Part shown: positions 24,440-36,190 of the stretch, piece after piece
Layout: each line of letters opens with the position of its first letter
How positions within the stretch are numbered: position 1 is the stretch's first letter
Assembly (NCBI RefSeq): GCF_014201875.1
Contig: NZ_JACHFL010000010.1
Location: forward strand, 1 to 64,000
Length of the DNA stretch: 64,000 nt
Reading direction: 5' to 3'
Source: Deinococcus humi
GTDB taxonomy: Bacteria; Deinococcota; Deinococci; Deinococcales; Deinococcaceae
The notes under the pieces: generated by a model
What the model saw: only the letters and a program-made list of their open reading frames with translations
Database searches by the model: none
Told to the model about the DNA's origin: nothing
Position numbers and translations under genes: made by a program

Positions 24440-24910
24440 CTATTCTGCCGCCGCGCTCTGCGTTGCCTCGTTTGCCTGGGCTGCGGGCTGTGCCCTGGGA
24501 ACCTGCCTCCTGGCCTGACCCGCGTCCACCACCGCCTCGCCTGGTGTCAATTTCTTGCTGGCGCGCTTCCGCTTTTTCTTCAGTGATTTTCTGAATTCCT
24601 CCGCGCGGGCCTTGAAATCAATCTTGCCACCCATGACGTCATCCTCATAGGCGATTCCCGCTGCGCCGCGCAGAGTGGTCAGCTCCAGTTGTCTGAGGGT
24701 CTGCTGGTGCCAGTTGGTAAACGCTTCGTCCCGCTGGGTCATCAGATCGCGGTACTGAGACCCCCGCACCGCAAAGGACTTCTCAATGGGCAGACAGTCG
24801 ATCTCGCCTGCCTTCGCGGCTTCACGGAACTGCCGGATGTACTTGACCTGAATCTTCGTCTCCATCAACGCAATCAGGTCTGACAATTTCACGAACCCAG
24901 TGTGTGTCAT
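24440..24910 (-). CDS. Plasmid leading-region protein, unknown
   Basis: Protein of 156 residues, charged and helical, with a very basic stretch (FRKSLKKKRKRASKKL, near 108-123) and a Gln/Ala-rich tail; it may bind nucleic acid. The first 50 residues (GFVKLSDLIALMETKIQVKY) resemble a small regulatory fold but no motif is diagnostic. The ATG at 24910 follows TAATAA by six bases, so it may be leaderless. Upstream TTGAC copies (24944-24956) hint at promoter elements. It lies in the region that would enter a recipient first. Confidence 0.55.
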   Translation of the reverse strand: MTHTGFVKLSDLIALMETKIQVKYIRQFREAAKAGEIDCLPIEKSFAVRGSQYRDLMTQRDEAFTNWHQQTLRQLELTTLRGAAGIAYEDDVMGGKIDFKARAEEFRKSLKKKRKRASKKLTPGEAVVDAGQARRQVPRAQPAAQANEATQSAAAE

Positions 24911-25086
24911 GGCGCATTATTAGCACAGATTTCGGCAGATTGTCGGTGTCAAAGTCAAGATATAATGCGCAATAGGACAGATCAAGAGCCTCACCGCTTT
25001 GGGTGCAACTCACCTGACGAACACCGTTCAGGTTCAGTGGCCGTTGTCAGGGGAAAGGACATTTCCAAGTCGTTTCAGGGCTTGGT

Positions 25087-25367
25087 ATGAACGGGTACAA
25101 GCGGGCCTGGGACAACACGCTGAAAAAGCAGGTGTACGTTCACCGCCTGGGCCGTGCGCTGCTGCCGGGGAAATGATTCACCATCTGAGCGGCGATCAGC
25201 ACGATCTACGCCCCGAGAACTTGTTGGCGCTTCCCAGCCAGGCCGCGCACATGGTGGTGGAGCATATCGAGCGCAAACGCTTGCGCGGGATGGCTCCCCT
25301 GTTTGAACTGGATGAACTGGGGTTGGGGTCTGTTTGTCTGCCGCCGGATTCGAGCGGACGGAGCTGA
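25087..25367 (+). pseudogene. HNH endonuclease remnant with frameshift
   Basis: Two frames together give a typical small HNH nuclease: first YKRAWDNTLKKQVYVHRLGR, then, after a one-base slip in the GGGG run near 25171, GEMIHHLSGDQHDLRPENLL with LPSQAAHMVVEHI. The H-H and N of the HNH motif are in the second frame. One missing G would account for the break, so either the gene is dead or the base is an assembly error. Homing or phage-type HNH proteins commonly travel on mobile DNA. Confidence 0.6.
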
Positions 25368-25765
25368 GTCTTTGTTGTCTGGCGCAGCGTTTGGGCTAGC
25401 CCCGTCTCTACTCGTCATCATCCGTTCGCTTGCGCGGTAGGCTGGGCCGGAAGGCCAGCTTGGGGGAGGCCAACACCTGGCGCACCTCGCGTTCAAAGGG
25501 CCCTCCAGCCAACTCCCGTGTTGATGCGAGCGGCTGGACGCGGTTTATGGTCCCCATTGCCCCACCAGCCGCTCCAGGAACGGTGGCTCCTTGTCAGCAC
25601 CGGTGTGCTCGTGGTGTTGCAGCTTCAGTCCAGCCGTCTTGACGGGGGCTTCAGTCCTGGGCTGGTGCGCTGGCGGAGGCGTGGTGGAGGAGACTGGGAG
25701 GAGGGGGAGGTGAAAGGGGGGAGGGGGGCTCTTTGTGGTCTAACGTCTGTTAGATTCCAATATCC
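25368..25765. other. Gap without recognised genes
   Basis: About 400 bases with only short frames of poor coding character. A purine-rich G run lies around 25672-25730. No promoter, repeat or RNA gene was identified. Confidence 0.35.
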
Positions 25766-26105
25766 ATGCCAGCCAACGGCTCCCCCACTGCAAAAGAATC
25801 CACAGATCGCTCAGGTGTGTCGTCGGACACGGGATCCTTGATTGCAGGACCTACAGCGGGTGGTTCGGGATTGAGCAGTTCAACCGCAGGTCAAGGGTGC
25901 CGAGCAGACCGGAGCTGCGCAGTCCGACAACACTGCAGGCCCAGGCTGCAGCCCGGATGACTGGCCGGAATCCACAGCGAAGCTGGAACAGTGGAACGCC
26001 GACTCTCCTGGCGTCAGGGCGCCTTCCTCACTGGAACGCTTAGCGCTCAGCGCGTTCCGAGCCAGAATTGCACCAACCCTTTGCCCGTCGGGGGCTCCAG
26101 CCTGA
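25766..26105 (+). pseudogene. Possible frameshifted hypothetical gene
   Basis: A Ser/Thr/Gly-rich frame from the ATG at 25766 (MPANGSPTAKESTDRSGVSS) loses coding character near 25895. An adjacent frame then reads GCSPDDWPESTAKLEQWNAD and RLALSAFRARIAPTLC to a stop at 26103. The pair could be one low-complexity protein of about 113 residues split by a frameshift. No family recognised; this may be chance. Confidence 0.25.
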
Positions 26106-26291
26106 CCCGGAGCGGTTTTTGGGATTGGCTCCATTCAGCCTGCGTGGACTGAAGCCCAGGCTCCTCAGTGCGCGCTTCCAGTCTTGCCCCCTGGCCCCGA
26201 CAGAGCGAATCGGGCCAAATTGGTCAACGTTAAATGAAGCTGACGGCTTGACAAAAAAACTGTCTGAGGCAGTGTTCAGGGACAATAGGCC

Positions 26292-27179
26292 ATGTCCAGA
26301 CCGCTTCGCCTGCTGTTCACGGCGCTGGCCCTGTCTGCCAGTGCCGCTGCCCTTCCCGCCAGCGTGACGCTGAAGAACATTCGTCATGAGTATCAGGGGC
26401 CAGACAACTGCGCGCCCGTCACTGCCCTGACCGTGCTGGGGTACTACGGCACCAGTGTGACGCAGGCGACGGCGGCAGCGGCGATGAAGGACTATCCCGG
26501 CGACCCGCAGGTGAGCAGTCTGGAACTCGCGGCCTACCTGGGGAAATTCGGTCTCCGGAGCGTCATTCGTTACGCTGGTGATGTCGAAGTCCTGCGCGAG
26601 CTGGTCTCACGGGGCTTTCCAGTGGTCGTGCAACAGCGGCTCAAGTCCGGCAGCAATGTGGCGCACTTCCGTACCGTTTACGGCTACAGCAGGGGGGCGT
26701 TCCTTCTCAGCGACCCCCTGCGCGGCCCAGCCCTGCGCCTGAGCAACGCTGAGATGACCGATCTGTGGCGCTTCTACAACGGTGAGTATCTGGTGGCCTA
26801 CCCACCTGCCAGAGAGGGTGAGGTTCAGGCAGCGATGGGGGACGATTTCAATGCCACCGCCAACTGGCGGCATGCCCGGATGCACGGCGAGCAGGACGTC
26901 AAGGCACGGCCCGGCGATCCCTACGCGTGGTGGGGGCTGGCCAAGGCGACGCTGCGGCTGGACGACGCCGCGACAGCCGCACAACAGTTTGACCGTGCCG
27001 TCAACTTGGGCGTGCCCACCATCTATTACCTGTACCGTCAGGAGGCCTTCGAGGCGTGGACGCTGGCGGGCTGGTACACCAAAACACTTCAGATCACTGG
27101 ACGCGCCCTGGACGCCTTCCCGAAGAGCAAGGAATTGCTCAAATTCCGCGAGCTGGCCGAAGGGGCACTGGAGGAATAA
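26292..27179 (+). CDS. Secreted C39-like cysteine peptidase with TPR
   Basis: Protein of 295 residues with a signal peptide (LLFTALALSASAAALPA). A papain-like C39_2 domain covers about 25-170: the catalytic Cys in GPDNCAPVTALTVLGYYG, the His in NVAHFRTVYGYSRG and the Asp/Asn region in FLLSDPLRGP. A helical, TPR-like segment (WGLAKATLRLDDAATAAQQF and the following helices) fills the C-terminus. It probably cleaves or binds peptides outside the membrane. TTGACA at 26248 may be the -35 element, and AGGGA precedes the ATG. It has no obvious operon partners. Confidence 0.75.
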   Translation: MSRPLRLLFTALALSASAAALPASVTLKNIRHEYQGPDNCAPVTALTVLGYYGTSVTQATAAAAMKDYPGDPQVSSLELAAYLGKFGLRSVIRYAGDVEVLRELVSRGFPVVVQQRLKSGSNVAHFRTVYGYSRGAFLLSDPLRGPALRLSNAEMTDLWRFYNGEYLVAYPPAREGEVQAAMGDDFNATANWRHARMHGEQDVKARPGDPYAWWGLAKATLRLDDAATAAQQFDRAVNLGVPTIYYLYRQEAFEAWTLAGWYTKTLQITGRALDAFPKSKELLKFRELAEGALEE

Positions 27180-27408
27180 GGGGTGCCTGGATTGACCTCA
27201 ACCGCGATGACACGGGGACAAGAGGTCAGCAATGGGGATGGAAGAGGGCGATGAACTAAGCGGACCGGGCTTTAAAGTCAGTTAGGCAGGGATCGGGAAA
27301 ACCAGGGCATCCCCTCTCCCATGCACATCACGTCCATGGACTGACCCCCCAGGAGCGGACCAGGAGGCAAGACACTTCGCCACTGTCAGCCCGTAGGCTG
27401 ACGGTACT
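27180..27408. other. Intergenic DNA with a hairpin
   Basis: No gene seen. GTCAGCC-CGTA-GGCTGAC near 27385-27402 is a perfect hairpin just before the IS3-like fragment and may be a transposon end or terminator remnant. Confidence 0.35.
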
Positions 27409-27624
27409 GAAGGAGCTGATCTGCCCGGACGCATCCACAACCGCGCGTTCAAGCTGGAGATCGTCAATCAGATCAAGAGCGGCCAGCAGACTACCGCTCA
27501 GCTCAGCCGCGCACACAGCCTTTCGTCCAGCCTGATTCATCGGTGGCACAAGGAGGGCGACGCCCGAGGGGAAGCGGCCTTCATCGACCAGGTCAAATCG
27601 GCGGGCAGCCGCCAGGGGGCCTGA
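27409..27624 (+). pseudogene. IS3-family OrfA fragment
   Basis: The frame GRIHNRAFKLEIVNQIKSGQ, then TAQLSRAHSLSSSLIHRWHK, is the helix-turn-helix of IS3/IS2-type OrfA proteins. It has no proper start codon, ends at 27622, and is followed by no OrfB. It overlaps the 3' end of the decayed phospholipase gene on the other strand, so this IS fragment probably truncated that gene. Confidence 0.6.
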
Positions 27625-29120
27625 ATCGTCCGGGCGCGGGCCCACTCGAAGGCGAACATGCGCCGGTACTCGTTGATGGCGCCGGCGTCGCTCGTGGCGA
27701 GCGTGTACGCGCCCAGGCCGAGTGGCCCAAAGGAGGAAGAGTGCAGGTTCTGGCTCCCACCAGTGAGCATCTGCCCGTCGATCAGGGGGCCTGGGTGTGC
27801 AGCCCGCCCGCCGTGCCGTACCAGCGGGCCTGCACGTGGTCTTGCAGGCCCAGCGGCGCGAGTTCGGCCTGGAAGCCACGCAGTAGGACCAGCGTCTCGG
27901 CCTGGAGCAGGGGGTTGTAGTCCAGCAGCAGCGTGACGCCCCGCTCGCGGATCGCGGGCACGGCGGCGCGCCACATCAGCAGGTGAAAGGCAGGGTCACA
28001 GCCGCCCGGCTCGGACAGCTTGCCCACGCAGCCCAGGGTGCCGCTCACCTGGGACTGCATCACGTCGATGCTCGTACCCGCCGCCGCGAAGAGGGCGCTC
28101 ACCGTTTCGGCGGCGTCCTGGGAGTCGCGGCGGCGGTAGAGGGGATACACCCGGGCGGTCCCGGCAGCGGGGACAGGGGCCATCCAGCCGAGCGGCAGCG
28201 GGGATGCCCGCACCTGAAAGGCACAGTCGCGCCGCAGCGTCGCTGGCGACGGCGGGGTCCGGCACGTGAGCAGCCGGCTCAGGGACCACCCGTCGCGGAA
28301 GACCGCCAGCGCGTTCCGGGCGACCGGGCCATGCACCCACAGGGCGAGGTCCGTCAGGTCGAGGCCGCGCCCGCTCGGTGCCGTCTGGGGCTCGTGGACG
28401 AAGCTGATGTTATACCCGCCGACCAGCACCCGCTCGCCGTCCTACACGACAAGCTTGACGTGATCGTGAGGCAGAGCATAGGCATAGTTGGCGATCTCCA
28501 GCCGCCAGCCGGGCACAGAGGCCCCAGTCAGCGGCACGCCCGCTGCCAGCAGGTGCCGGGCGGCCTTGTAGGCGTTGGCCGCTGGATCAAGGAGGTCGCC
28601 CAACCGGTTGGAGTTGCCCAGCATGACGCGCCCGGTCACGCCCTCCTGGTAGCGGTCGGGGAACGCGGCCACGTCCCGCCGCAGGGCGGCGATAGCCTGG
28701 GCGACCCGCGCTCCCGGCGCATCCGGGCCGTCGTCCCAGATCATGTTGGCGATCAGCAGTTCCCGGCGCGTCTGGCGCGACTGGTCGACCAGCATGTCGA
28801 AGGCTCCCCCCGGCCGTCGTGGCTGAGCGCTGTAGGCGGGGTCGCCAGTCGGGAAGTGCAACAGCCCTTCCACCTGGTTTCCGCAGCGCCGCGCCCTGTC
28901 CCCGTGTTCGTTCAAACAGCAGGCGGTCGAGAGGCGCTTGAGGCACCGGATAGGTGTTCAGGCCCAGACCGTCGAGGGCGACCGTTTCGGGTGCGGACAG
29001 CTCGCCTACCACCTCAAAGCTGGCCGCCACAGCCCCGACCTCCCAGACCAGGCGTCAGGGACCAGCAGGAGCACCAGCCAGACTAGCGCCCAGGCGATGG
29101 AACGGGTGAGGGGAACAGGA
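27537..29120 (-). pseudogene. Decayed secreted phospholipase D-like gene
   Basis: Segments in several frames add up to one two-domain PLD protein. A signal-like helix (RSIAWALVWLVLLLVPDA, near 29060-29110) is followed by GELSAPETVALDGLGLNTYP, then QTRRELLIANMIWDDGPDAP, and the first HKD motif HVKLVV*DGERVLVGGYN. In that motif an amber TAG (28444-28442) replaces the residue before the Asp. The second motif lies near 27780, where GLHTQAP stops and IDGQMLTGGSQNLHSSSFG continues in another frame. At least three frameshifts and one nonsense codon were counted. The 3' end is overlapped by an IS3 fragment. Confidence 0.7.
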
Positions 29121-29518
29121 CACGCTTTCTGAGGCGAACTTGCCCTCGATGGGCGAACGGAACCGAGAATCAAGCGTGGAAACTCCTCGCAGCTGCCGGG
29201 CGGCCGCATGGAACTTCTCCACGACAGCACCGGGGGCCTCGTCTGTTCAAGCAAGGTTGTGGGGCGGCAAGGGTGGGACAGGTGCCCCTGCAGTTAGCCT
29301 CAGTTGCCCATACACTGTACCCATGAACAAATGCTCATACATATTGCAACAGGAGGAGGCTGCTTGACACGAGCGTCTGTTTTCCCACTGCGAGACATTC
29401 ACTCAGGAGTAGTGAGGAATTCAGGGTCAAGCTGCGTCGTGGAAGAGGCTGGCAATGGATAAGTTCGTCAGGGCCGTGAGCAAGGACCCCCTGCGGTAGA
29501 GCTAGTGAGGTAAGAGCC
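29121..29518. other. Intergenic DNA upstream of ccmF
   Basis: No gene recognised. It holds a possible ccm promoter (TTGACA at 29364-29369) and an AGGAGGAGG run at 29350-29358 with no long open frame after it. Earlier ccm genes (ccmA-E) are not here. Confidence 0.35.
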
Positions 29519-31498
<1,980 letters not shown>

Positions 31499-31676
31499 GG
31501 GGGCTGACGGGTGATGGTAGATGGAGCAGGGCCAGGGCGACTTGCGTTTTCTTTGGCCTTCTCGGTGGCCCTCTCTCGTTCCGGACTGTGCCCGCCCGGC
31601 ATACCAGATTCGCGGCGTCCCTGTGACAACTCCCACGACGAGGAAGGAGCAAAGATGACCCGCCTGAGAGCTGACC

Positions 31677-32255
31677 ATGACTGACACGCCGAGAGCTGAA
31701 CCATCCAAACCCAATTCTGCCCCTATCTGGCGGCGCGTGCTGCCTCCCCTGATTGCGGCGGCGCTGGTGGGCGTGCTGGGCTATACCCTGCTCAGTCCGG
31801 CGAAGAATGCCACCACCGGCGGCCCGCTGATCGGCAAGCCCGCGCCAGATTTCACCCTGACCAGTCTGGACGAGGTTTCCATTAGTCTGGCAAGCCTCAA
31901 GGGCCGCCCCGTCGTCCTCAATTTCTGGGCGTCGTGGTGCGGCCCCTGCCGCGAGGAAGCGCCGCTTTTCCGCGAGCTGGGCGCGCAGCAGACGGCGGAC
32001 GGCGCAGCCATTCTGGGCATTCTGTTTCAGGAAACCAAGGAACAGAATGCCCGCGATTTCATCAAGGAATTCGCGCTGGCCTACCCCACCCTGAGAGACC
32101 CCGGCATCAATACGGGCGTCGACTACGGCGTGTCCGGCATCCCCGAAACCGTCTTCATCGACAAGGAAGGCATTGTGCAGTTCATGGACCGGGGCGGCCT
32201 GACCCGCGAACGCCTGAACGCGGGGCTGGAGAAGATCGGTGTGAAGGGGATATGA
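31677..32255 (+). CDS. ccmG: CcmG/DsbE thiol-disulfide oxidoreductase
   Basis: Membrane-anchored thioredoxin of 192 residues that reduces apocytochrome c cysteines. A single helix ([19 protein letters not shown]) precedes the thioredoxin domain with the active site [15 protein letters not shown] near residue 85, and the cis-Pro loop in [13 protein letters not shown] 9-codon upstream ORF (ATG at 31655, with GGAAGGAG) overlaps the start region out of frame and may influence initiation. The gene overlaps ccmH by four bases. Confidence 0.93.
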   Translation: MTDTPRAEPSKPNSAPIWRRVLPPLIAAALVGVLGYTLLSPAKNATTGGPLIGKPAPDFTLTSLDEVSISLASLKGRPVVLNFWASWCGPCREEAPLFRELGAQQTADGAAILGILFQETKEQNARDFIKEFALAYPTLRDPGINTGVDYGVSGIPETVFIDKEGIVQFMDRGGLTRERLNAGLEKIGVKGI

Positions 32256-32836
32256 CCGGGCGAGTGAGCAACGGGGCCTCTGCTCCCTCCCTCTCCGTGG
32301 GGGAAGGCAGAGGAGAGGATGCAGTTCAGCGGCGAACCCGCCCCACACGTCTTTCTCGCCTTCTGCCCGCCGCCCTCTGCCTTCTGCTCTCCTTCGCCCA
32401 CGCCGCTGCCCCCAGCACGGCCCCCCTGACCTTGCCGCCCGCACAGGAGCAGCGCGCCGTCGCCATCCAGAAGAACTTGCGCTGCCCGCTGTGCGACACC
32501 GGGGAATCCGTCGCCGAATCACGCAGCGACATCAGCATCAAGATGCGCGAGTCGGTGCGTGAGCAGATCGCCGATGGGCGCAGCGATTCGGAGATCTACA
32601 CCTTCTTCTCGCAGCGTTACGGCAACTTCGTGTTGCTCGATCCACCCAAGACCGGGCGCAACCTGTTGTTGTGGGGCGGGCCGCTGCTGGCACTGGCGGG
32701 CGGCGGCGCGGCGCTGTGGACCTTCTTACGCCGCCGGGGAACGGCCTCCGCTCCCGCCGAAGGGGCGCAGGACGCCGAACCCTACGACTCTTACCTGGAT
32801 CAGGTGCGCCGCGACACGGGTGGAGGTGGGCCGTGA
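32252..32836 (+). CDS. ccmH: CcmH cytochrome c maturation thioreductase
   Basis: Protein of 194 residues with the CcmH redox motif [19 protein letters not shown] near residue 75, then [20 protein letters not shown] and [11 protein letters not shown], and a membrane helix ([20 protein letters not shown]). The start ATG overlaps the ccmG stop. The first 45 residues or so are Ser/Arg-rich and precede the signal-like helix ([15 protein letters not shown]), so the true start may be internal. It hands electrons to the apocytochrome haem-binding Cys pair. Confidence 0.9.
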   Translation: MTGRVSNGASAPSLSVGEGRGEDAVQRRTRPTRLSRLLPAALCLLLSFAHAAAPSTAPLTLPPAQEQRAVAIQKNLRCPLCDTGESVAESRSDISIKMRESVREQIADGRSDSEIYTFFSQRYGNFVLLDPPKTGRNLLLWGGPLLALAGGGAALWTFLRRRGTASAPAEGAQDAEPYDSYLDQVRRDTGGGGP

Positions 32837-33876
32837 TCCTCAGCCTGTTGCTGCTGGCTCTCATCGGCGCGGCGGCGCTGTGGCTGGTCCTCGAACCCCT
32901 GCGCCGCGCCGCCCCCGAAGACCCGGACGCCCCCGAACGCGCCCGACTGGCTGCCGAGCGGGACCGACTGTACGGCGAGCTGAACACGCTGGAGGACGAG
33001 GCCCGCCGCCCCGCTCTGGAACGCCGCGCCGCGCTGACCCTGCGCGCCCTTGACGCCCTGCCTCCCGCCGCGAAAACTGGAAACCCAGGCCGCCCACGCA
33101 CGCTGGCGCTGATCGGTGTGGGGGTAGCGGCGCTGCTGACGGTGGCGGGTGCAGTGACCTTTATTCCGCGCTGGCAACTGGCCTCGCTGGACACAGGTGA
33201 AGCCGGGAAGGTGCAGGCTGTTCTCAAACTCCCTGCACTGAAGGAAACGGCCCGGAAAACCGAGAAGAACGCCGATTATCTGGCCTGGGGCCGGGCGGCC
33301 TTTGATTCGTCCAATTACGATCAGGCGGTCAGCGCTTATGGCAACGCGCTCAAGACTGATCCACGCCAGCCCGAAGCATTGCGCCGCCTGGGAATTCTCC
33401 TCCTGACGCGCGGTGAACAGACGGGCACGCCGATCAACGCCGAGGACGCCCAGCGCGCCGCCCTGCTGATCCGCACCGCCGCCCAGCTTGCCCCCAAGGA
33501 ACCTGAATCTCAGTTGCTGCTGGGGTTCGCCCTGTCCCGCTTCGGCCAGGATCAGGACGCCCTGACTGCGCTGGAGCGTTACCGCACCCTGAACCCTGCC
33601 GGACGCGACGCCGACGAGGTGATTACTTCCCTGCGTGCCCGCCTGAATCAGGGCGATCCGGCCCTGAGTCTGTACGCCGGAAGCTGCGCTTCGTGCCACG
33701 GCGCGGCGGGCGGCGGAGGCATTGGCCCGAGCCTGCGCGAGTCCATCCTGAGCCGCGCGGCCCTGCGAAGCATCACCGTGAACGGTAAGGGGGCCATGCC
33801 CGCCTACCCGAAACTGACGGACGCCCAGTTGAAGCTGCTGCTGGACCTGCTGGAAAAATGGCAGAAGGAGAGGTGA
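32833..33876 (+). CDS. CcmI-like TPR protein fused to cytochrome c
   Basis: Protein of 347 residues. Two N-terminal helices ([20 protein letters not shown] and [19 protein letters not shown]) bracket a CcmI-type cytosolic coil. Periplasmic TPR repeats follow ([54 protein letters not shown]). The last 80 residues or so are a class I cytochrome c: CASCHG haem site, then the distal region [20 protein letters not shown] with its Met. A chaperone for apocytochrome fused to a cytochrome is unusual. The GTG overlaps the ccmH stop (GTGA). Confidence 0.85.
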   Translation: MILSLLLLALIGAAALWLVLEPLRRAAPEDPDAPERARLAAERDRLYGELNTLEDEARRPALERRAALTLRALDALPPAAKTGNPGRPRTLALIGVGVAALLTVAGAVTFIPRWQLASLDTGEAGKVQAVLKLPALKETARKTEKNADYLAWGRAAFDSSNYDQAVSAYGNALKTDPRQPEALRRLGILLLTRGEQTGTPINAEDAQRAALLIRTAAQLAPKEPESQLLLGFALSRFGQDQDALTALERYRTLNPAGRDADEVITSLRARLNQGDPALSLYAGSCASCHGAAGGGGIGPSLRESILSRAALRSITVNGKGAMPAYPKLTDAQLKLLLDLLEKWQKER

Positions 33877-34009
33877 TAAAAGAGGTATGATCAATAGTTC
33901 GGACAGTTTTAAGCAGCTTTCAAGCCAAAATTGAGCGGCTCAGACGGTTTCCCGTTTAATTCTTCATAAGTGGCTAGTGGGTCACTTGACGCAGGAGTAG
34001 GCTTTGTGC
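33877..34009. other. Intergenic DNA after the ccm cluster
   Basis: Short AT-richer stretch separating the ccm genes from IS630 debris. No terminator with a clear stem and T-run was found. Confidence 0.35.
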
Positions 34010-34111
34010 ATGCCACGACGTCAGAAGCAGCCTCTTCGAGTCCTGACGGATGCCGAGCTGGTCGAGCTGGAACGGCTCAATCGCGTGCAACCTCAGCACC
34101 TGACACTTTGA
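34010..34111 (+). pseudogene. IS630-type transposase N-terminal fragment
   Basis: A 33-codon frame from the ATG at 34010 (PRRQKQPLRVLTDAELVELE) resembles the N-terminal helix-turn-helix region of IS630-family transposases and stops abruptly. The rest of the element is absent. Confidence 0.5.
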
Positions 34112-34136
34112 GGATCTGACGCTCCAGTCGTAGGAA

Positions 34137-34385
34137 ATGGCGTCTCCAGGAGCTGAAGGTAGGCCCAGAACTTCTCCAGTCCCCACCGGACCGCCTGAGC
34201 AGGCCAAAGCTGCCGCGCTGGCTGCCGTTCCTGACACCGTCACCAGCGTCCAGCTTGGCAACGAGAACGGCTTCCTGGTCTACGATGTGACCATCGGCAA
34301 CCAGGAGGTGATTGTGGACGCGGGCAACGGCAGGGTGCTGTACCAGGGCGCGGTGGACGCGGGCGAGAGCGGGTGGGAACCTTGA
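34137..34385 (+). pseudogene. Truncated PepSY-domain protein
   Basis: 82 codons. The C-terminal 55 residues (VPDTVTSVQLGNENGFLVYD and VIVDAGNGRVLYQG) are a PepSY domain, usually part of a secreted protein that restrains peptidases or binds metals. The N-terminal 25 residues have no such character and no signal peptide, and IS630 debris lies just upstream, so the original 5' end has probably been replaced. Confidence 0.55.
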
Positions 34386-34619
34386 TTCGTCTCTCTGTTC
34401 AGACGGCGTGCCCTGAACCCGGACAAGCGTCTGGGATCGGCTCGGTTTTGGAATCGGTTCACAGGCACAGGAGCAGGCTGGTACACTCACCCACACAACC
34501 CATTCTGGGAACAGTTCGGGGAGGACGAGCCCATCCAACGTACCTGGCCTTACACGCTCAGGCGCCCGCAGTTCGGCGTGAACCATACGCCTACCAATTC
34601 CAGCCGATCAGAGGTTGAC

Positions 34620-35648
34620 ATGAAGACAAATGAGATTCGATCAAGATGGTGGGGGCGCTCCAGGCGTGGCGTGGTGGTCAATGGCCTGCTGGCACTGGCC
34701 GTGGTGAGTTGCGCCGGAACATCAACGCCTGTGGCTTCAGGGGAGCCGGAGCCCGCACCATCCGTACCTGCGCAGGTGACCGTGCAGCCACAGGCGCTGG
34801 TCTTCAGCGGCACCGTAGGGGCAGTGGGCACCGCGCAGTCCGTCACCCTGCGCAATCCAGGCACAGCCCCGGCGACCATTACCGCCCTCGATGTCGCCGG
34901 ACCGAATGCGGGCGATTTTGCCGTGGTTGGGACACCCCCTCTGCCCTGGACGGTTCCAGCGGGCACTGCGGTGTCCGTTCAGGTGCGGTTGCGGGCGGGG
35001 ACAACGGTCGGTGTATTGCAAGCGCGCCTGCAGGTGGACGGAACGACCTCTTCTGAGGTGGCCTTGAATGGCTTGCGTGCCAAGGGCCTGGAAGGGGAAA
35101 ACGAGCCGCCGCTGGCGCAGATTGTGCAAGCCCTGGGTTTTGGGGTGAACGTGGGCACTCCAAACCTGGTCCTGGGCACCAGCGCCGCGCCGGTCGGCGA
35201 CGAGGTGAGCGTGCCCGTCTTTGTGCGGGCCGCAGAGGGGCCGGTGACGTTGACGCCAGTGGCACGGTATTCGCCGGACGGAGCGGTGCCGTTCGGCTAC
35301 TACCAGCCGGGCAGTCCCGCGCAGACGCACGTTACCGGCACGCTGGCGGTAGGCACCCACCAGATGCTGGCGCCGGACTTGTCATCCGGCACGGTGTCCT
35401 TCAATCCAGGTCCAGGGGCCTTCGGCGTGTTCCTGCCGGCCAATGGCTATGCAACGCAGGCCACGTACACACAAGACGCGCTCAACACCGGGACGACGAA
35501 GCATGGCGTGCGGGTCTATCCCCTGAAGGACGCGGCCGGTGTGATAGTCGCGCATGCCTACCTTCTGGCGTTCGAGCTAGGGATGAATGGGGACTATCAG
35601 GATGCCGACTTCGTCCTGCAAAACGTGCAGCCTGCCCAGGTCCCCTGA
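34620..35648 (+). CDS. Lipoprotein with choice-of-anchor domain
   Basis: Protein of 342 residues with a lipobox (LALAVVSCAGTST, Cys near residue 32). An Ig-like choice-of-anchor/HYDIN-type domain follows (VTVQPQALVFSGTVGAVGTA with SVTLRNPGTAPATITALDV). Then comes an unrecognised domain whose end (YLLAFELGMNGDYQDADFVL) is clearly homologous to the middle of the malectin lipoprotein at 52961-54628. The ATG at 34620 has GAGGTTGAC upstream; a GTG at 34578 is less likely. It probably sits on the cell surface and binds glycans or protein. No operon partner visible. Confidence 0.7.
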   Translation: MKTNEIRSRWWGRSRRGVVVNGLLALAVVSCAGTSTPVASGEPEPAPSVPAQVTVQPQALVFSGTVGAVGTAQSVTLRNPGTAPATITALDVAGPNAGDFAVVGTPPLPWTVPAGTAVSVQVRLRAGTTVGVLQARLQVDGTTSSEVALNGLRAKGLEGENEPPLAQIVQALGFGVNVGTPNLVLGTSAAPVGDEVSVPVFVRAAEGPVTLTPVARYSPDGAVPFGYYQPGSPAQTHVTGTLAVGTHQMLAPDLSSGTVSFNPGPGAFGVFLPANGYATQATYTQDALNTGTTKHGVRVYPLKDAAGVIVAHAYLLAFELGMNGDYQDADFVLQNVQPAQVP

Positions 35649-35731
35649 GGGCTGACCGGCGCTCACTCAAGCACGTTGTCATGGGGTTCGGGAGCATGCA
35701 GCAGGTTCATGGACCGGTGACGGGCCACGCA

Positions 35732-36190
35732 TTAGGGCGCCGGAGATGGCGCGTCATCCAGCTCCTGTGCCTTGGCGGCTTGGTTGTCACCGAAGAACCC
35801 GCTGTGACTGATGTGCGCCAAGCGCTGTACTGCCTACGGCAGCTGATCCTCGGCAAGGCAGCCGTTCCGCAGGTCTGGATGCCGCTCTGCCGGTCGGTGA
35901 ACATTGTGGTGGGCAGCACCAAGGCATGGTAGCGCCGGGCGATCGCATGGCCGGGGTCCGCGCCTGTCACCATGCTGAACTCAAACTGGTCGTCGTACCG
36001 CCGCACTTCTTCCAGGGTGGGGTGCTCCAACTGGTGCTGTCGCAGCACTCGGTCGGTGTTCCGGTAGGGCGTACACTCGACGTCGCCGAACAGCACGATC
36101 ACCGCCTGCCGCACATTCCGGAGGGGCTGACCTGACGGCCATTCAGATCCGTCAGATGGACGTCCGTAGCGCGGATAGGGACGGCGCCGC
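35732..36190 (-). pseudogene. Decayed thioredoxin-like gene
   Basis: Three frames combine to a redoxin-like protein: VHLTDLNGRQVSPSG, then (after a shift near 36105) QAVIVLFGDVECTPYRNTDR with FEFSMVTGADPGHAIARRYH and LVLPTTMFTD, then (shift near 35880) GCLAEDQLP*AVQRLAHISH. The last segment contains an amber TAG (35836-35834). The active site reads VECTPYR rather than CxxC. Two frameshifts and one nonsense codon mean it is inactive unless the sequence is faulty. Confidence 0.55.
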
